Origin: Gammaproteobacteria bacterium
GTDB lineage: Bacteria > Pseudomonadota > Gammaproteobacteria > Steroidobacterales > Steroidobacteraceae
DNA length: 25,691 nt
Assembly (NCBI GenBank): GCA_003162555.1
Contig: PMNQ01000171.1
Location: 45,630 to 71,320, forward strand
Reading direction: 5' to 3'
The translations under genes were made by a program, and so were the position numbers. Position 1 is the first letter of the stretch. The number at the start of each line of letters is the position of its first letter. Below the pieces are notes generated by a model. The model searched no databases and was not told the DNA's origin. It worked only from the letters and a program-made list of their open reading frames with translations. Of this stretch, positions 15,686 to 22,041 are shown one piece after another.

Positions 15686-15886
15686 ATGGTTGTCAACATC
15701 GACGTAATGCTCGCCAGGCGGAAAATGAGCGTCACCGAACTCTCGGACAGGGTTGGCATCACGATGGCAAATCTTTCCATTTTGAAAAACGGGAAAGCCA
15801 AGGCGATCCGATTCTCCACCTTGGAAGCGATTTGCAAGGCATTGGACTGTCAGCCAGGAGACATCCTGGAATACCGTAACGTGTAG
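15686..15886 (+). CDS. Small Xre/Cro-type transcriptional regulator (YozG-like)
   Basis: A 66-residue protein that is a single helix-turn-helix domain: MVVNIDVMLARRKMSVTELSDRVGITMANLSILKNG, then KAKAIRFSTLEAICKALDCQPGDILEY. The pattern is that of the YozG-like small Cro/CI regulators, which usually act as dimers beside a membrane-protein gene. The ATG at 15686 is chosen over the GTG at 15680 because the family begins with VVN(I/L)DVMLARRK. It is the only plus-strand gene between 4.7 and 25.0 kb and ends 10 bp before the first recognisable attC. Confidence 0.88.
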   Translation: MVVNIDVMLARRKMSVTELSDRVGITMANLSILKNGKAKAIRFSTLEAICKALDCQPGDILEYRNV

Positions 15887-15895
15887 ACCCGTCGC

Positions 15896-15976
15896 GCCTG
15901 CCGCTCGCGTTGAGCGGCCGGGGCAGGTGAACGCAGCCACACGGGTTCACGGTCCGTTCGAACGCTTAAGTCAGGT
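15896..15976 (-). repeat. attC site, degraded (family A), leftmost in the array
   Basis: The left arm CCGCTCGCGTTGAGCGGCCG (15901-15920) and right arm GGTCCGTTCGAACGC (15951-15965) are almost identical to family A sites further right. Both core boxes are mutated: GCCTGCC in place of GCCTAAC, and GTCAGGT in place of GTTAGRY. It lies 20 bp past the stop of the VOC gene at 15996, as a cassette attC should. Recombination here is probably lost. Confidence 0.75.
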
Positions 15977-15995
15977 CGCCGACAACTGGTTATCG

Positions 15996-16454
15996 TCACC
16001 TCGGTCTCGACTGCAATTCCAGGACGTTGCCCTCAGGGTCAGTGACGTAAACCCATGTGAGTTGCTTTCCCAATGCATTGGTCAACGTGACCACTTCTCC
16101 TACAGCCTGCCCTCCCGCAGCAAGCACGGCTTCTCGAGCAGCTGGAACATCGTCAACAACAAACGCGATGTGACCAAACCCTGGGCGATTTACTGCTACT
16201 CCCGACCTGTCCTTGAGGATGTTGTAGTTAAAGATTTCGAGCGTCGGGCCCTCCGGGCCGTGCCCAGGCAATCGCAGATGCTCACCGCGCAACTCGGCGC
16301 CGTGGATGCCCGTACCACGCTCCAGGTCTGGGCCCTTAAAGTCGCGCTCCGGCGGCACCGGTATGCAGCCAAAGAGCTCCTGGTAGAAGCGGGATAGGGC
16401 CTTCCAGTCATCTGCGATGAGATTCGTGTGGCCGTATTTTGCGCCCGCGATCAT
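15996..16454 (-). CDS. VOC family protein, last (oldest) cassette
   Basis: A 152-residue glyoxalase-fold protein: YGHTNLIADDWKALSRFYQELFGC, then PTLEIFNYN (a usual metal-ligand Glu), FGHIAFVVDDVPAAREAVLAAGG and the closing VTDPEGNVLELQSR. It looks intact. The stop lies 20 bp from the degraded attC at 15896, so it reads as a former cassette. Ten bp separate it from the upstream GFA gene, with no attC between them, which suggests that a boundary was lost or that the two genes moved together. Confidence 0.88.
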   Translation of the reverse strand: MIAGAKYGHTNLIADDWKALSRFYQELFGCIPVPPERDFKGPDLERGTGIHGAELRGEHLRLPGHGPEGPTLEIFNYNILKDRSGVAVNRPGFGHIAFVVDDVPAAREAVLAAGGQAVGEVVTLTNALGKQLTWVYVTDPEGNVLELQSRPR

Positions 16455-16464
16455 GGTTGATCCC

Positions 16465-17001
16465 TCATCCGTTCGGTCGTGGAGTAATCATAGGTGCGGT
16501 GCGCATTTGTGACCGTTGATAGTCTTCAATCGACGGCAGCATAGCCTGCCGTCGCTCAAGACTGGCCCGTGACCAATACTTCTCACGATCGTAGTACGCC
16601 GTTGCCGCCGGCACGCTATCGGGCAGCACGATCCAAGGCTGCTTTGATTCAGTGAATATGTGTATGTCGGGCGGCAACAGATCCGGATTGTCCAGCGTGC
16701 CAACCCTTACAAAAGCCACGACCGGACCCGCCCCGGAATAATGACTCCATAGGGCTACGCGGCAGGATGGGCACCGAGCGATCAATTGCCCACGGCCGCT
16801 CTGCGACGGTGTATTAGTCAGTTCTGGCTGTGCTCTGAGAGAGGCAACGCGATCACTCTCGATCATCGCATTGAGAGCAAATGAAGCCCCGCTCTCCTTT
16901 TGACACCAGCGGCAATGACAGCAGTGCACGATCAGCGGCGCTGTGTTCATGCGGTAGCGGATCACTCCGCAGTCACACCCACCCTCAACCGGAAACGACA
17001 T
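16465..17001 (-). CDS. GFA family zinc protein
   Basis: A 178-residue GFA-fold protein, longer than the other three in this window. The cysteines are GGCDCGVIRY, VHCCHCRWCQKESGASFALNA and ARCPSCRVALWSHY, followed by FVRVGTLDNPDLLPPDIHIFTESKQPWIVL and a C-terminal extension of about 40 residues (KYWSRASLERRQAMLPSI) seen in one GFA subgroup. The ATG at 16999-17001 is chosen to place the first cysteine pair at the usual distance. It starts 22 bp after the chimeric haemoglobin/DUF1801 gene. Confidence 0.88.
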   Translation of the reverse strand: MSFPVEGGCDCGVIRYRMNTAPLIVHCCHCRWCQKESGASFALNAMIESDRVASLRAQPELTNTPSQSGRGQLIARCPSCRVALWSHYSGAGPVVAFVRVGTLDNPDLLPPDIHIFTESKQPWIVLPDSVPAATAYYDREKYWSRASLERRQAMLPSIEDYQRSQMRTAPMITPRPNG

Positions 17002-17023
17002 AGCGGATGACCCTCGTGCTATC

Positions 17024-17623
17024 TCATGCAGCAGTACGGCGTGTCTGTTGCTTCGCAGCTGGCCCACGAAGTATGAGTTTGCCCCTCCCCTTGGATAACA
17101 TGGGAACACTCGACCGATCAATCGCAGCTGCGATCAGCGCCTCCACGTCTGGATGCGCCAACTGCCTGGCCGATTCCACGCGGACGAAGCGGACCTGTTT
17201 TCCCGATCCCAGCAGTAGTCCTTTCGGGTCGGGCAATTGCGGCCCGTTCATGAGGTACAGAGACACACCGTCAGCGCGCAGCGCGATCGACACGGTGGAT
17301 TCAGTCCCTCGATCCGAAGGCGAATACGCGATGACGACGGAGTGGTTGTACTCGTACGCCAGCTCGTTGGCGGTGGGGAATCGCTTGCGCACAGCAGTCC
17401 GGACCGATCGAAAGAGCTTCTGATGCTTCGGATCAAAACTGTTGATGAAGGACCGGACCTGAGCCTCCGCCCAGTATGCGGCGAGGCGCTCGCAGTGCTG
17501 CGCGTGGAAACCGTGGCTGAACGCATGGTTAACCACCTCGTCATCTAACACGCGGGCATGCCACGCGCTGGCCAACCTTAACAGCCCTTCGTCGCCGCCC
17601 GCCGCTTCGTAGACCGTTTGCAT
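17024..17623 (-). CDS. Chimera: start of a group II truncated haemoglobin fused to a DUF1801 domain
   Basis: A 199-residue frame starting at an ATG with a strong ribosome-binding site (AAGGGAGA). Residues 1-54 (MQTVYEAAGGDEGLLRLASA through HGFHAQHCERLAAYWAEA) match the N-terminus of group II truncated haemoglobins. The globin then stops before its proximal-histidine helix. From residue 55 the protein reads VRSFINSFDPKHQKLFRSVRTAVRKRFPTANELAY...GLLLGSGKQVRFVRV..ARQLAHPDVEALIAAAI, a complete DUF1801-type domain. The join near 17461 is in frame. The simplest reading is a deletion that merged two neighbouring genes. The globin part cannot bind haem normally; the DUF1801 part may still work. Confidence 0.8.
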   Translation of the reverse strand: MQTVYEAAGGDEGLLRLASAWHARVLDDEVVNHAFSHGFHAQHCERLAAYWAEAQVRSFINSFDPKHQKLFRSVRTAVRKRFPTANELAYEYNHSVVIAYSPSDRGTESTVSIALRADGVSLYLMNGPQLPDPKGLLLGSGKQVRFVRVESARQLAHPDVEALIAAAIDRSSVPMLSKGRGKLILRGPAAKQQTRRTAA

Positions 17624-17635
17624 GATTCTCCCTTC

Positions 17636-17669
17636 GCCTAATGCTGGCGTTGAGCGGCCGGGATTAGAC
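17636..17669 (-). repeat. Truncated attC site (family A)
   Basis: Read on the minus strand, GTCTAAT is followed directly by CCCGGCCGCTCAACGCCAGC and ATTAGGC. The R' side arm is present, but the L'' arm and the central part are missing (34 bp against about 85-126 bp). The stop codon of the GNAT remnant lies in its first box. It cannot fold into a normal attC hairpin. Confidence 0.7.
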
Positions 17670-17993
17670 TTCATGTGCATAGACGATGAAGCCAGCGTGC
17701 TCGGCGAGCTTGTCGTAGAGGGCACGGCCGGCAGCGTTTGACGCTTTGGTTTGCCAGTAGACACGGCTACTGCCAGCGGCGCGCGCTGACTCGTAGACAG
17801 CATTGATGGGCTTCCTGGCAATGCCTACGATACCCTGATCGATCTCCGCCACAACACCGTGCCCGGGTTCCAACGGAGCAAAGAACCGCTCCCAAGTCGC
17901 TTCAGTAATGCTCTCAGGGAGCGACTCGGCTCCGTGACGCCCATAATAGTGGTTGTAACCATCCCACTCCTGCTCGGGCCTAACGCTCCGCAT
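17664..17993 (-). pseudogene. GNAT acetyltransferase with an internal in-frame deletion
   Basis: A 109-residue frame. Residues 11-58 (DGYNHYYGRHGAESLPESIT...GHGVVAEIDQGIVGIA) and 63-107 (NAVYESARAAGSSRVYWQTKASNAAGRALYDKLAEHAGFIVY) match the two ends of a well-known GNAT family of about 150 residues. The roughly 37 residues expected between them are absent, including the acetyl-CoA-binding R..G.G loop. About ten N-terminal residues are also missing, and the ATG used lies inside the upstream attC. The product should be inactive. Frame is preserved, so it may still be translated; it is the last gene before the truncated attC. Confidence 0.75.
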
Positions 17994-18065
17994 GAGCGCC
18001 GCGGGCGCTCATGCGTCTACTGGGTACTTGATGTATCACGCGTGCGCTCGTTGCGGTAGTCAGGC
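17978..18065 (-). repeat. attC site, family B, one core box mutated
   Basis: An 88-bp site: GCCTAAC and the CGCTCCGCATGAGCGCC arm on the left, GTGCGCTCGTTGCGGTAG and GTCAGGC on the right. The right box should be GTTAGRY, so the outer (R'') box is damaged. The GNAT remnant's ATG lies in its left arm. The downstream membrane gene's stop is in its centre. Confidence 0.85.
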
Positions 18066-18478
18066 GGCACTGACCTGGCCCTGCTGCACCCCAACGCCAC
18101 TACATTGATCAAGAGCAATGTCGCGGCAGCGGCTTCAGACCATATTGTCACATTCATCATCGCAGAGTGGTGGGCCATTGACGCCCGAGTGTAGTGAAGG
18201 AATCCGCCGAAACCGAGACTCGCGTACAGGGCCAAGACACTGAGGCCGATTCCTCGACGATCGCGAACGTATAACACGTAGCCGAGGACACCGAGCGCGG
18301 TGAGGCACAACCACGCGACATATACATCGGTGCGCGACAACGAAGCCGGCAGATTCGGATATTGGGTAAGAAACTCGGCGTTGTGTACGAAGTGCAGGAG
18401 GGTTGCCGAGGCGTACAAGATCAAGAGCCCGGGTAAGGCCTGAGATGCGCGCCCAGCGGTGCGACCAACGGTCTTGAT
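18017..18478 (-). CDS. Four-helix membrane protein of an integron cassette
   Basis: A hydrophobic protein of about 153 residues with spans near ALPGLLILYASATLLHF, VAWLCLTALGVLGYVLYV, GLSVLALYASLGFGGFLHY and WSEAAAATLLLINVVAL, the last three linked by short charged loops. HFVHNAEFL and HYTRASMAHHSAMMN carry histidines at helix ends. Frame and length look intact, but no ATG precedes the first helix. The position where one is expected reads ATC (18476-18478, then AAGACCGTTGG), and the open frame runs back into the attC. The start is therefore uncertain: an ATC, a TTG inside helix 1, or read-through from the attC. Family not recognised. Confidence 0.65.
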   Translation of the reverse strand: MKTVGRTAGRASQALPGLLILYASATLLHFVHNAEFLTQYPNLPASLSRTDVYVAWLCLTALGVLGYVLYVRDRRGIGLSVLALYASLGFGGFLHYTRASMAHHSAMMNVTIWSEAAAATLLLINVVALGCSRARSVPPDYRNERTRDTSSTQ

Positions 18479-18484
18479 GGTGCC

Positions 18485-18610
18485 GCCTAACGCTCGCGTT
18501 GAGCGGCCGGCCGCAAGCGCTTCAAGCGCGCGGACGGCCCACAATGCTCTGCTTGCCGGACGCACGCCCGCGATGATAGTGAGCCAGGCCGCTCCAACGC
18601 GTAGTTAGCC
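18485..18610 (-). repeat. attC site, family A, long form (126 bp)
   Basis: GCCTAAC plus CGCTCGCGTTGAGCGGCCGG on the left; CCGCTCCAACGCGTA plus GTTAGCC on the right. The centre holds the CGCAAGCGCTTCAAGCGCGC block shared with the sites at 19509 and 22337. It starts directly after the lipoprotein gene's stop on the minus strand. Confidence 0.9.
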
Positions 18611-18611
18611 G

Positions 18612-19010
18612 TCATTTCGATCTCGACATCGTGTACCCAGAATGGGCTAGCTCGCCTGTGAGTGTTCTTTCGACATCTGCGCCAAAGTGAGTTTGGTGAG
18701 CGACAGGCCACTCGCGCAGCTTAACAAGCCAAGCGTCACCGGCAGGATCGAGTGCAAAGGTAACCGAGATCTCGCCAGGTCGACCCGTACCCAAGTTGCC
18801 CCACTGACGCCTGAAGCCGAATCCATTAGCGGAATCGACACTCATGGTAAGCATGTCGAATTTCGCCAGAGTGGTCTCGACCTTAGCGGCCAATGGCAGA
18901 TCTCCCACCTCTACGGGCACGACTCGAAAATCTCGCACCATGACCGGGTCGCACCCAACGAGAGAGCTCAAGGCCAGCACCGCGAATAGGACAGTGCGTG
19001 TGCGCTTCAT
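18612..19010 (-). CDS. Cassette lipoprotein, function unknown
   Basis: A 132-residue protein with a lipoprotein signal: MKRTRTVLFAVLALSSLVGC, where the LVGC lipobox predicts cleavage before Cys20 and lipid attachment. The mature part (VEVGDLPLAAKVETTLAKFDML...GEISVTFALDPAGDAWLVKLREW) looks like a small alpha/beta domain. The ATG at 19008-19010 is chosen over a TTG nine bases upstream, which lies in the attC region. Only 3 bp separate the ATG from the upstream attC, so it has no promoter of its own. No family recognised. Confidence 0.75.
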   Translation of the reverse strand: MKRTRTVLFAVLALSSLVGCDPVMVRDFRVVPVEVGDLPLAAKVETTLAKFDMLTMSVDSANGFGFRRQWGNLGTGRPGEISVTFALDPAGDAWLVKLREWPVAHQTHFGADVERTLTGELAHSGYTMSRSK

Positions 19011-19013
19011 GAC

Positions 19014-19101
19014 GGCCAACGCTCCGCATGAGCGCCGCGGCCACCCACGCTTGAGCTTGGTACTCTATCTTTCACGCGTGCGCTCGATGCGGTAGTTAGA
19101 C
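19014..19101 (-). repeat. attC site, family B (88 bp)
   Basis: Left box GGCCAAC with CGCTCCGCATGAGCGCC; right arm GCGCTCGATGCGGTA with GTTAGAC. Both core boxes fit the RYYYAAC/GTTRRRY rule. The 195 bp between it and the next gene's stop (19102-19296) contain no convincing gene. Confidence 0.9.
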
Positions 19102-19296
19102 CGACCATGTGCGGATCATGAGCCGAAACGTCACACCACCACAACTCTGTGCCCTGCCGCGATGAGGACGACTCTGAAAGCTAGGCAGCGCCTAGACTGA
19201 CCTGAATGGCGCGCCAACAACTCGATGAGTAGGCCTCTCCGCGCTGATGCCGCCGAAGTCGTCGGCCTAGCGGTCCGGAGTCACATAGATGTGCGA

Positions 19297-19500
19297 CTAG
19301 GCTCGCCATGAGACGGCGCCTAGCAAAAAGGCCACGCCACAACCCAGCCCAACCAGGACGATCACCCAAAATCTCCACGGATCCTGCCGCCGGCTATAAG
19401 AGCGTGTTCTGCCAAGTACCTGACCGGCGCTGATGGCATACACAAAGTAGCCCACCAGAGCTAACCCGACCACGATCTCGACAACGCGACGTGAACTCAT
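19297..19500 (-). CDS. Small two-helix cassette membrane protein
   Basis: A 67-residue protein with helices at about residues 6-25 (VVEIVVGLALVGYFVYAISA) and 44-63 (FWVIVLVGLGCGVAFLLGAV) joined by a basic loop (GRTRSYSRRQDP), so both ends are probably outside. The ATG at 19498-19500 lies 8 bp from the upstream attC; no promoter is visible. It is followed by an unusually long 3' stretch of about 195 bp before its attC. No family recognised. Confidence 0.65.
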   Translation of the reverse strand: MSSRRVVEIVVGLALVGYFVYAISAGQVLGRTRSYSRRQDPWRFWVIVLVGLGCGVAFLLGAVSWRA

Positions 19501-19508
19501 TGAAGTCA

Positions 19509-19592
19509 GTCTAACGCTCGCGTTGGTCGGCCGGCCGTAAGCGCTTCAAGCGCGCGGACGGTTCCCCGGGCTGCTCGAACGCGTAGTTTGGC
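19509..19592 (-). repeat. attC site, family A (84 bp)
   Basis: Left box GTCTAAC with CGCTCGCGTTGGTCGGCCGG (one arm change); right arm CTGCTCGAACGCGTA with GTTTGGC. The centre contains the CGTAAGCGCTTCAAGCGCGC block. Confidence 0.88.
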
Positions 19593-19599
19593 TGCACCT

Positions 19600-20028
19600 T
19601 CACTTCGCTACCTCGACGCGGTCCTTTAGAGCCTGCGCCTCCTGACTCAGATAGTTGCGCGTGAGGGCACCGAATACAACTCCAAGAAACGCGCCCACCA
19701 ACCCTTTGAATTCAAAGCGCAGCCTGACGCGTGTAGCTCCCTGGCCTGTGCTCTCTATGACATGGTCCGCCACCAGTTCCATTCCGGGCGACTTGGCACG
19801 CCACTCAAAACGGCGATCTGTTTCGACTACGCTCACCGCCCAGACCGTAGGTCGCAACTTCGGTTGGGTCACTCGATAGCGGCGCCCAACCTGGAGAGAG
19901 GTCTCGCGCAATGGTTCAACGCCACTCACGGTCGGCATCCATTGCGGCCATGCTTCCACAGCCGAGAGCACAGCCCACACCCGCTCCGCGGGCGCGCGAA
20001 TATCAGTGGTCGCTTCGTAGACCGCCAT
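19600..20028 (-). CDS. SRPBCC family cassette protein (polyketide-cyclase-like)
   Basis: A 142-residue START/Bet v1-fold protein: YEATTDIRAPAERVWAVLSAVEAWPQWMPTVSGVEPL at the N-terminus, FEWRAKSPGMELVADHVIE in the middle and a long amphipathic C-terminal helix (LTRNYLSQEAQALKDRVE). It should bind a hydrophobic ligand; no catalytic residues can be assigned. The ATG at 20026-20028 lies 10 bp from the upstream attC, so it depends on an outside promoter. The stop is 7 bp from its own attC. Confidence 0.88.
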   Translation of the reverse strand: MAVYEATTDIRAPAERVWAVLSAVEAWPQWMPTVSGVEPLRETSLQVGRRYRVTQPKLRPTVWAVSVVETDRRFEWRAKSPGMELVADHVIESTGQGATRVRLRFEFKGLVGAFLGVVFGALTRNYLSQEAQALKDRVEVAK

Positions 20029-20038
20029 GCCTTGTGCA

Positions 20039-20164
20039 GCCTAACGCTCGCGTCGAGCGGCCGGCTGACGCACTATCAAGCACGTGGCCGGCGTAAAAGG
20101 TTGCAATGGCCGGACGCGCGCTCGCGAGGATGGTGAGCCGGGCCGCTCCAACGCGTAGTTAGAC
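20039..20164 (-). repeat. attC site, family A, long form (126 bp)
   Basis: Left box GCCTAAC with CGCTCGCGTCGAGCGGCCGG; right arm GGCCGCTCCAACGCGTA with GTTAGAC. The centre has GGCCGGACGCGCGCTCGCG, shared with other long sites. The stop codon of the 105-residue gene upstream lies inside the right box (GTCTAAC on the minus strand). Confidence 0.9.
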
Positions 20165-20476
20165 GGGTTCATGCGACACCAGTGATTCGATCTCATGCCT
20201 GATCCTATCCGGGACAGTGACCCAAGTAGTATCTGGCGAGAGCCTAAGGTCAACGCCAAGCTCGGCGCGTGCCGCGGCTACGATTTCAGCAAACCACGAG
20301 GCGCTCGAGAGGTCACCCACCTCTTCAGGATAGAAGGTACCGTCCTCGGCGCGCCAACGTACCCCGGTCGCGGAGCGGTAAATGTACTCGAAGCCTTCAT
20401 CAGAGCCTCGCAGCGGGCGGACCAGTAGCCGGTCCGAACCGTCGAGCTCAATGCTTGCGATGGGAATCGAGCGCAT
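20159..20476 (-). CDS. Cassette protein of unknown function, 105 residues
   Basis: Soluble, acidic protein: MRSIPIASIELDGSDRLLVR, then YIYRSATGVRWRAEDGTFYPEEV, and a C-terminal WVTVPDRIRHEIESLV helix. The ATG at 20474-20476 is preferred; an upstream ATG at 20506 lies inside the attC and would add ten residues of attC origin. The stop TAA is supplied by the first box of its own attC. I do not recognise the family; the predicted mix of strands and helices is typical of orphan cassette proteins. Confidence 0.65.
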   Translation of the reverse strand: MRSIPIASIELDGSDRLLVRPLRGSDEGFEYIYRSATGVRWRAEDGTFYPEEVGDLSSASWFAEIVAAARAELGVDLRLSPDTTWVTVPDRIRHEIESLVSHEPV

Positions 20477-20490
20477 GACGCGTGTCACCC

Positions 20491-20578
20491 GCCTAACGCC
20501 CCGCATGAGCGCCGCACGCGCTCATGCGTCTAGCTTGCACTTTATCGTTCACGCGCGCGCTCGATGCGGTAGTTAGCA
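20491..20578 (-). repeat. attC site, family B (88 bp)
   Basis: Left box GCCTAAC with CGCCCCGCATGAGCGCC; right arm GCGCTCGATGCGGTA with GTTAGCA. The centre CTTGCACTTTATCGTTCACG is nearly the same as in the sites at 21684 and 24895. Confidence 0.9.
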
Positions 20579-20585
20579 GACCTGA

Positions 20586-20876
20586 TTACGCAGCGAGTTT
20601 GGACACTCGCAAAGACTTCCGGCGCTTCTCGGCCTGCCACAGGTCGTATTGAACCTGCTGATTGAGCCAACTTTCCGCCGAAGTGTTAAAGGCGATGGAT
20701 AGCCGCACCGCCATTTCGGGGCTAACCCCAGCCCGACCATTGAGTACAGACGACAAGGTTTTACGACTGACCCCAAGGCCCTTCGCCGCGTCGGTCACCG
20801 AGAGCCCCAACGGCTCCAAGCAGAGAGACCGCAAGATTTCACCAGGGTGCGGCGGATTGTGCATTTGCGTGGCCAT
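20586..20876 (-). CDS. higA: HigA-type antitoxin
   Basis: A 96-residue Xre-family antitoxin: [42 protein letters not shown] is the helix-turn-helix typical of HigA, followed by [33 protein letters not shown]. The ATG at 20874-20876 lies 1 bp after the toxin stop, giving the usual higB-higA order. It should neutralise HigB and repress the shared promoter through the repeat at 21166-21182. Confidence 0.93.
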   Translation of the reverse strand: MATQMHNPPHPGEILRSLCLEPLGLSVTDAAKGLGVSRKTLSSVLNGRAGVSPEMAVRLSIAFNTSAESWLNQQVQYDLWQAEKRRKSLRVSKLAA

Positions 20877-20877
20877 A

Positions 20878-21156
20878 CTAGTGGTAGTCCTCGTAATCAA
20901 CCTGAATGGCGTCTTTACCTGAAAAGGCAAAAGTGACTCGCCAATTGCCGCTTATCGTCACGGACCATCGGCCTTTGAGTCGGCCTTTTAACGGATGAAG
21001 CCTCAAACCCGGTAGATCCATGTCTTGGGCGGCTACCGCCGCAGCCAGGCGGCCCAGTACCAAGCGGAGCCGTTCGGCATGCTCAGGCCGCATACCAGCC
21101 TTGGAACCTGAAAGAAAGAACCGCTCAAGACCACGATGACGGAAACTGGTGATCAC
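20878..21156 (-). CDS. higB: HigB-type mRNA interferase toxin
   Basis: A 92-residue RelE-superfamily toxin that cleaves mRNA on the ribosome. Family blocks: [64 protein letters not shown] and [11 protein letters not shown]. The start is a GTG at 21154-21156, fixed by the conserved (M)ITSFRH N-terminus and lying 6 nt after a -10 box. It precedes higA by 1 bp and shares its promoter. Confidence 0.93.
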   Translation of the reverse strand: MITSFRHRGLERFFLSGSKAGMRPEHAERLRLVLGRLAAAVAAQDMDLPGLRLHPLKGRLKGRWSVTISGNWRVTFAFSGKDAIQVDYEDYH

Positions 21157-21162
21157 ACGGGT

Positions 21163-21190
21163 AGTGTAACGACACAGGTTACGATGTCAA
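21163..21190 (-). promoter_or_regulatory. Promoter and operator of the first higBA cassette
   Basis: On the minus strand TTGACA (21185-21190), a 16-bp spacer and TACACT (21163-21168) lie with the -10 box exactly 6 nt before the GTG start, so the transcript should begin at or next to the start codon. An inverted repeat GTAAC-7 nt-GTTAC (21166-21182) overlaps the promoter and is a probable HigA operator. The promoter lies inside the cassette, just past the attC at 21194. Confidence 0.75.
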
Positions 21191-21193
21191 GTC

Positions 21194-21270
21194 TGCTAAC
21201 GCTCGCGTTGAGCGCCCGGACGCGCGCCCGCGACGAGAGCAAGCCGGTCCGCTCGAACGTGTAGTTAGAG
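21194..21270 (-). repeat. attC site, family A, short form (77 bp)
   Basis: Left box TGCTAAC with CGCTCGCGTTGAGCGCCCGG; right arm GGTCCGCTCGAACGTGTA with GTTAGAG. The centre is reduced to the CGGACGCGCGCCCGCG block. Confidence 0.9.
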
Positions 21271-21279
21271 GGCATATTT

Positions 21280-21678
21280 CTATCGCTTATATATCGACAG
21301 CTCAGCTTCGACGCCAGCCTTGGTCATCAGATCGCAGAGCGTGATCGGGAACCGCCACGAGAGTAGCGGATTGGCTGCCGTCCGGGTGTCCAGAACGCCA
21401 AAATCAATCACCGCGTGAAGTCGATGACTTGCCAAGGCTCTTAGGTCCTTCATATGACGCTTGAGGAACCGCCCAACGTCACGCGTTTGTCGTTCGAAAT
21501 CGTCGCCCTGTGCGTTAGACGCCATGACAAGGAAATAGCTATGGCGCGCCGAGACCGCGGACCGAGGGGACATTGGTTCGCCCTTTAGGTACACGCGATG
21601 AGGTTTGATCCGCGTCGCCGTTAGGAAACGCTGAATTGCGCTCTTGGAACCGTCAACGCGTAAGACTGCACCAGGCAT
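21280..21678 (-). CDS. Cassette protein resembling DUF4279
   Basis: A 132-residue soluble protein: PGAVLRVDGSKSAIQRFLTATRIKPHRVYLKGEP, then SYFLVMASNAQGDDFERQTRDVGRFLKRHMKDL, and HAVIDFGVLDTRTAANPLLSWRFPITLCDLMTKAGVEAELSIY. The order of elements (strand, helix, R-Y-KGEP, charged helix, D-FG, final strand) resembles DUF4279, also known from immunity-type proteins, but I am only moderately sure. The ATG at 21676-21678 is preferred to one at 21699 that lies in the attC. No promoter of its own: the attC ends 5 bp upstream. Confidence 0.65.
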   Translation of the reverse strand: MPGAVLRVDGSKSAIQRFLTATRIKPHRVYLKGEPMSPRSAVSARHSYFLVMASNAQGDDFERQTRDVGRFLKRHMKDLRALASHRLHAVIDFGVLDTRTAANPLLSWRFPITLCDLMTKAGVEAELSIYKR

Positions 21679-21683
21679 ATGCC

Positions 21684-21771
21684 CTCTAACGCTCCGCATG
21701 AGCGCCGCGCGCGCTGATGCGTCCGCTTGGCACTTTATCGTTCATGCGTGCGCTCGATGCGGTAGTTAGCC
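21684..21771 (-). repeat. attC site, family B (88 bp)
   Basis: Left box CTCTAAC with CGCTCCGCATGAGCGCC; right arm GCGCTCGATGCGGTA with GTTAGCC. The stop of brnA falls in the right box (GGCTAAC on the minus strand). Confidence 0.92.
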
Positions 21772-22041
21772 AGCATTCCTTCGGCCCTTCGGAGTCGATT
21801 TCTCCAACACTTGCGCCATGCGGGTCTGCCAACCCGGACCACTGGCCTTCCACCCCGCGATGACATCGGGAGGTAGCCGAAGCGACAGGAGCCGCCTCGC
21901 ATTGAGTAGCTTGGGTCGGCCTCTGCGAACGAGTTTGTTGCCGCGCCGTAGATCAGCCTCCGCCACCCAGCGCTCGGTGATCTCCGGGGCCTCATCAAGG
22001 CTCGGTGAGATGCGGACGGAGCCTTTGCGCTTCACGTTCAT
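21766..22041 (-). CDS. brnA: BrnA-type antitoxin
   Basis: A 91-residue antitoxin of the BrnA family. The diagnostic C-terminal block is present: NARRLLSLRLPPDVIAGWKASGPGWQTRMAQVLEK, a ribbon-helix-helix DNA-binding unit. The N-terminal half (PEITERWVAEADLRRGNKLV) should wrap the toxin. It overlaps brnT by 47 bp, usual for this operon. The stop TAA is provided by its attC. It should repress the promoter at 22276-22308 together with BrnT. Confidence 0.93.
   Translation of the reverse strand: MNVKRKGSVRISPSLDEAPEITERWVAEADLRRGNKLVRRGRPKLLNARRLLSLRLPPDVIAGWKASGPGWQTRMAQVLEKSTPKGRRNAG

Noticed and set aside
19181..19378. A 65-residue minus-strand frame overlapping the two-helix cassette gene.
   Set aside because: Starts at a GTG inside the other gene, arginine-rich low-complexity product; likely a shadow frame.
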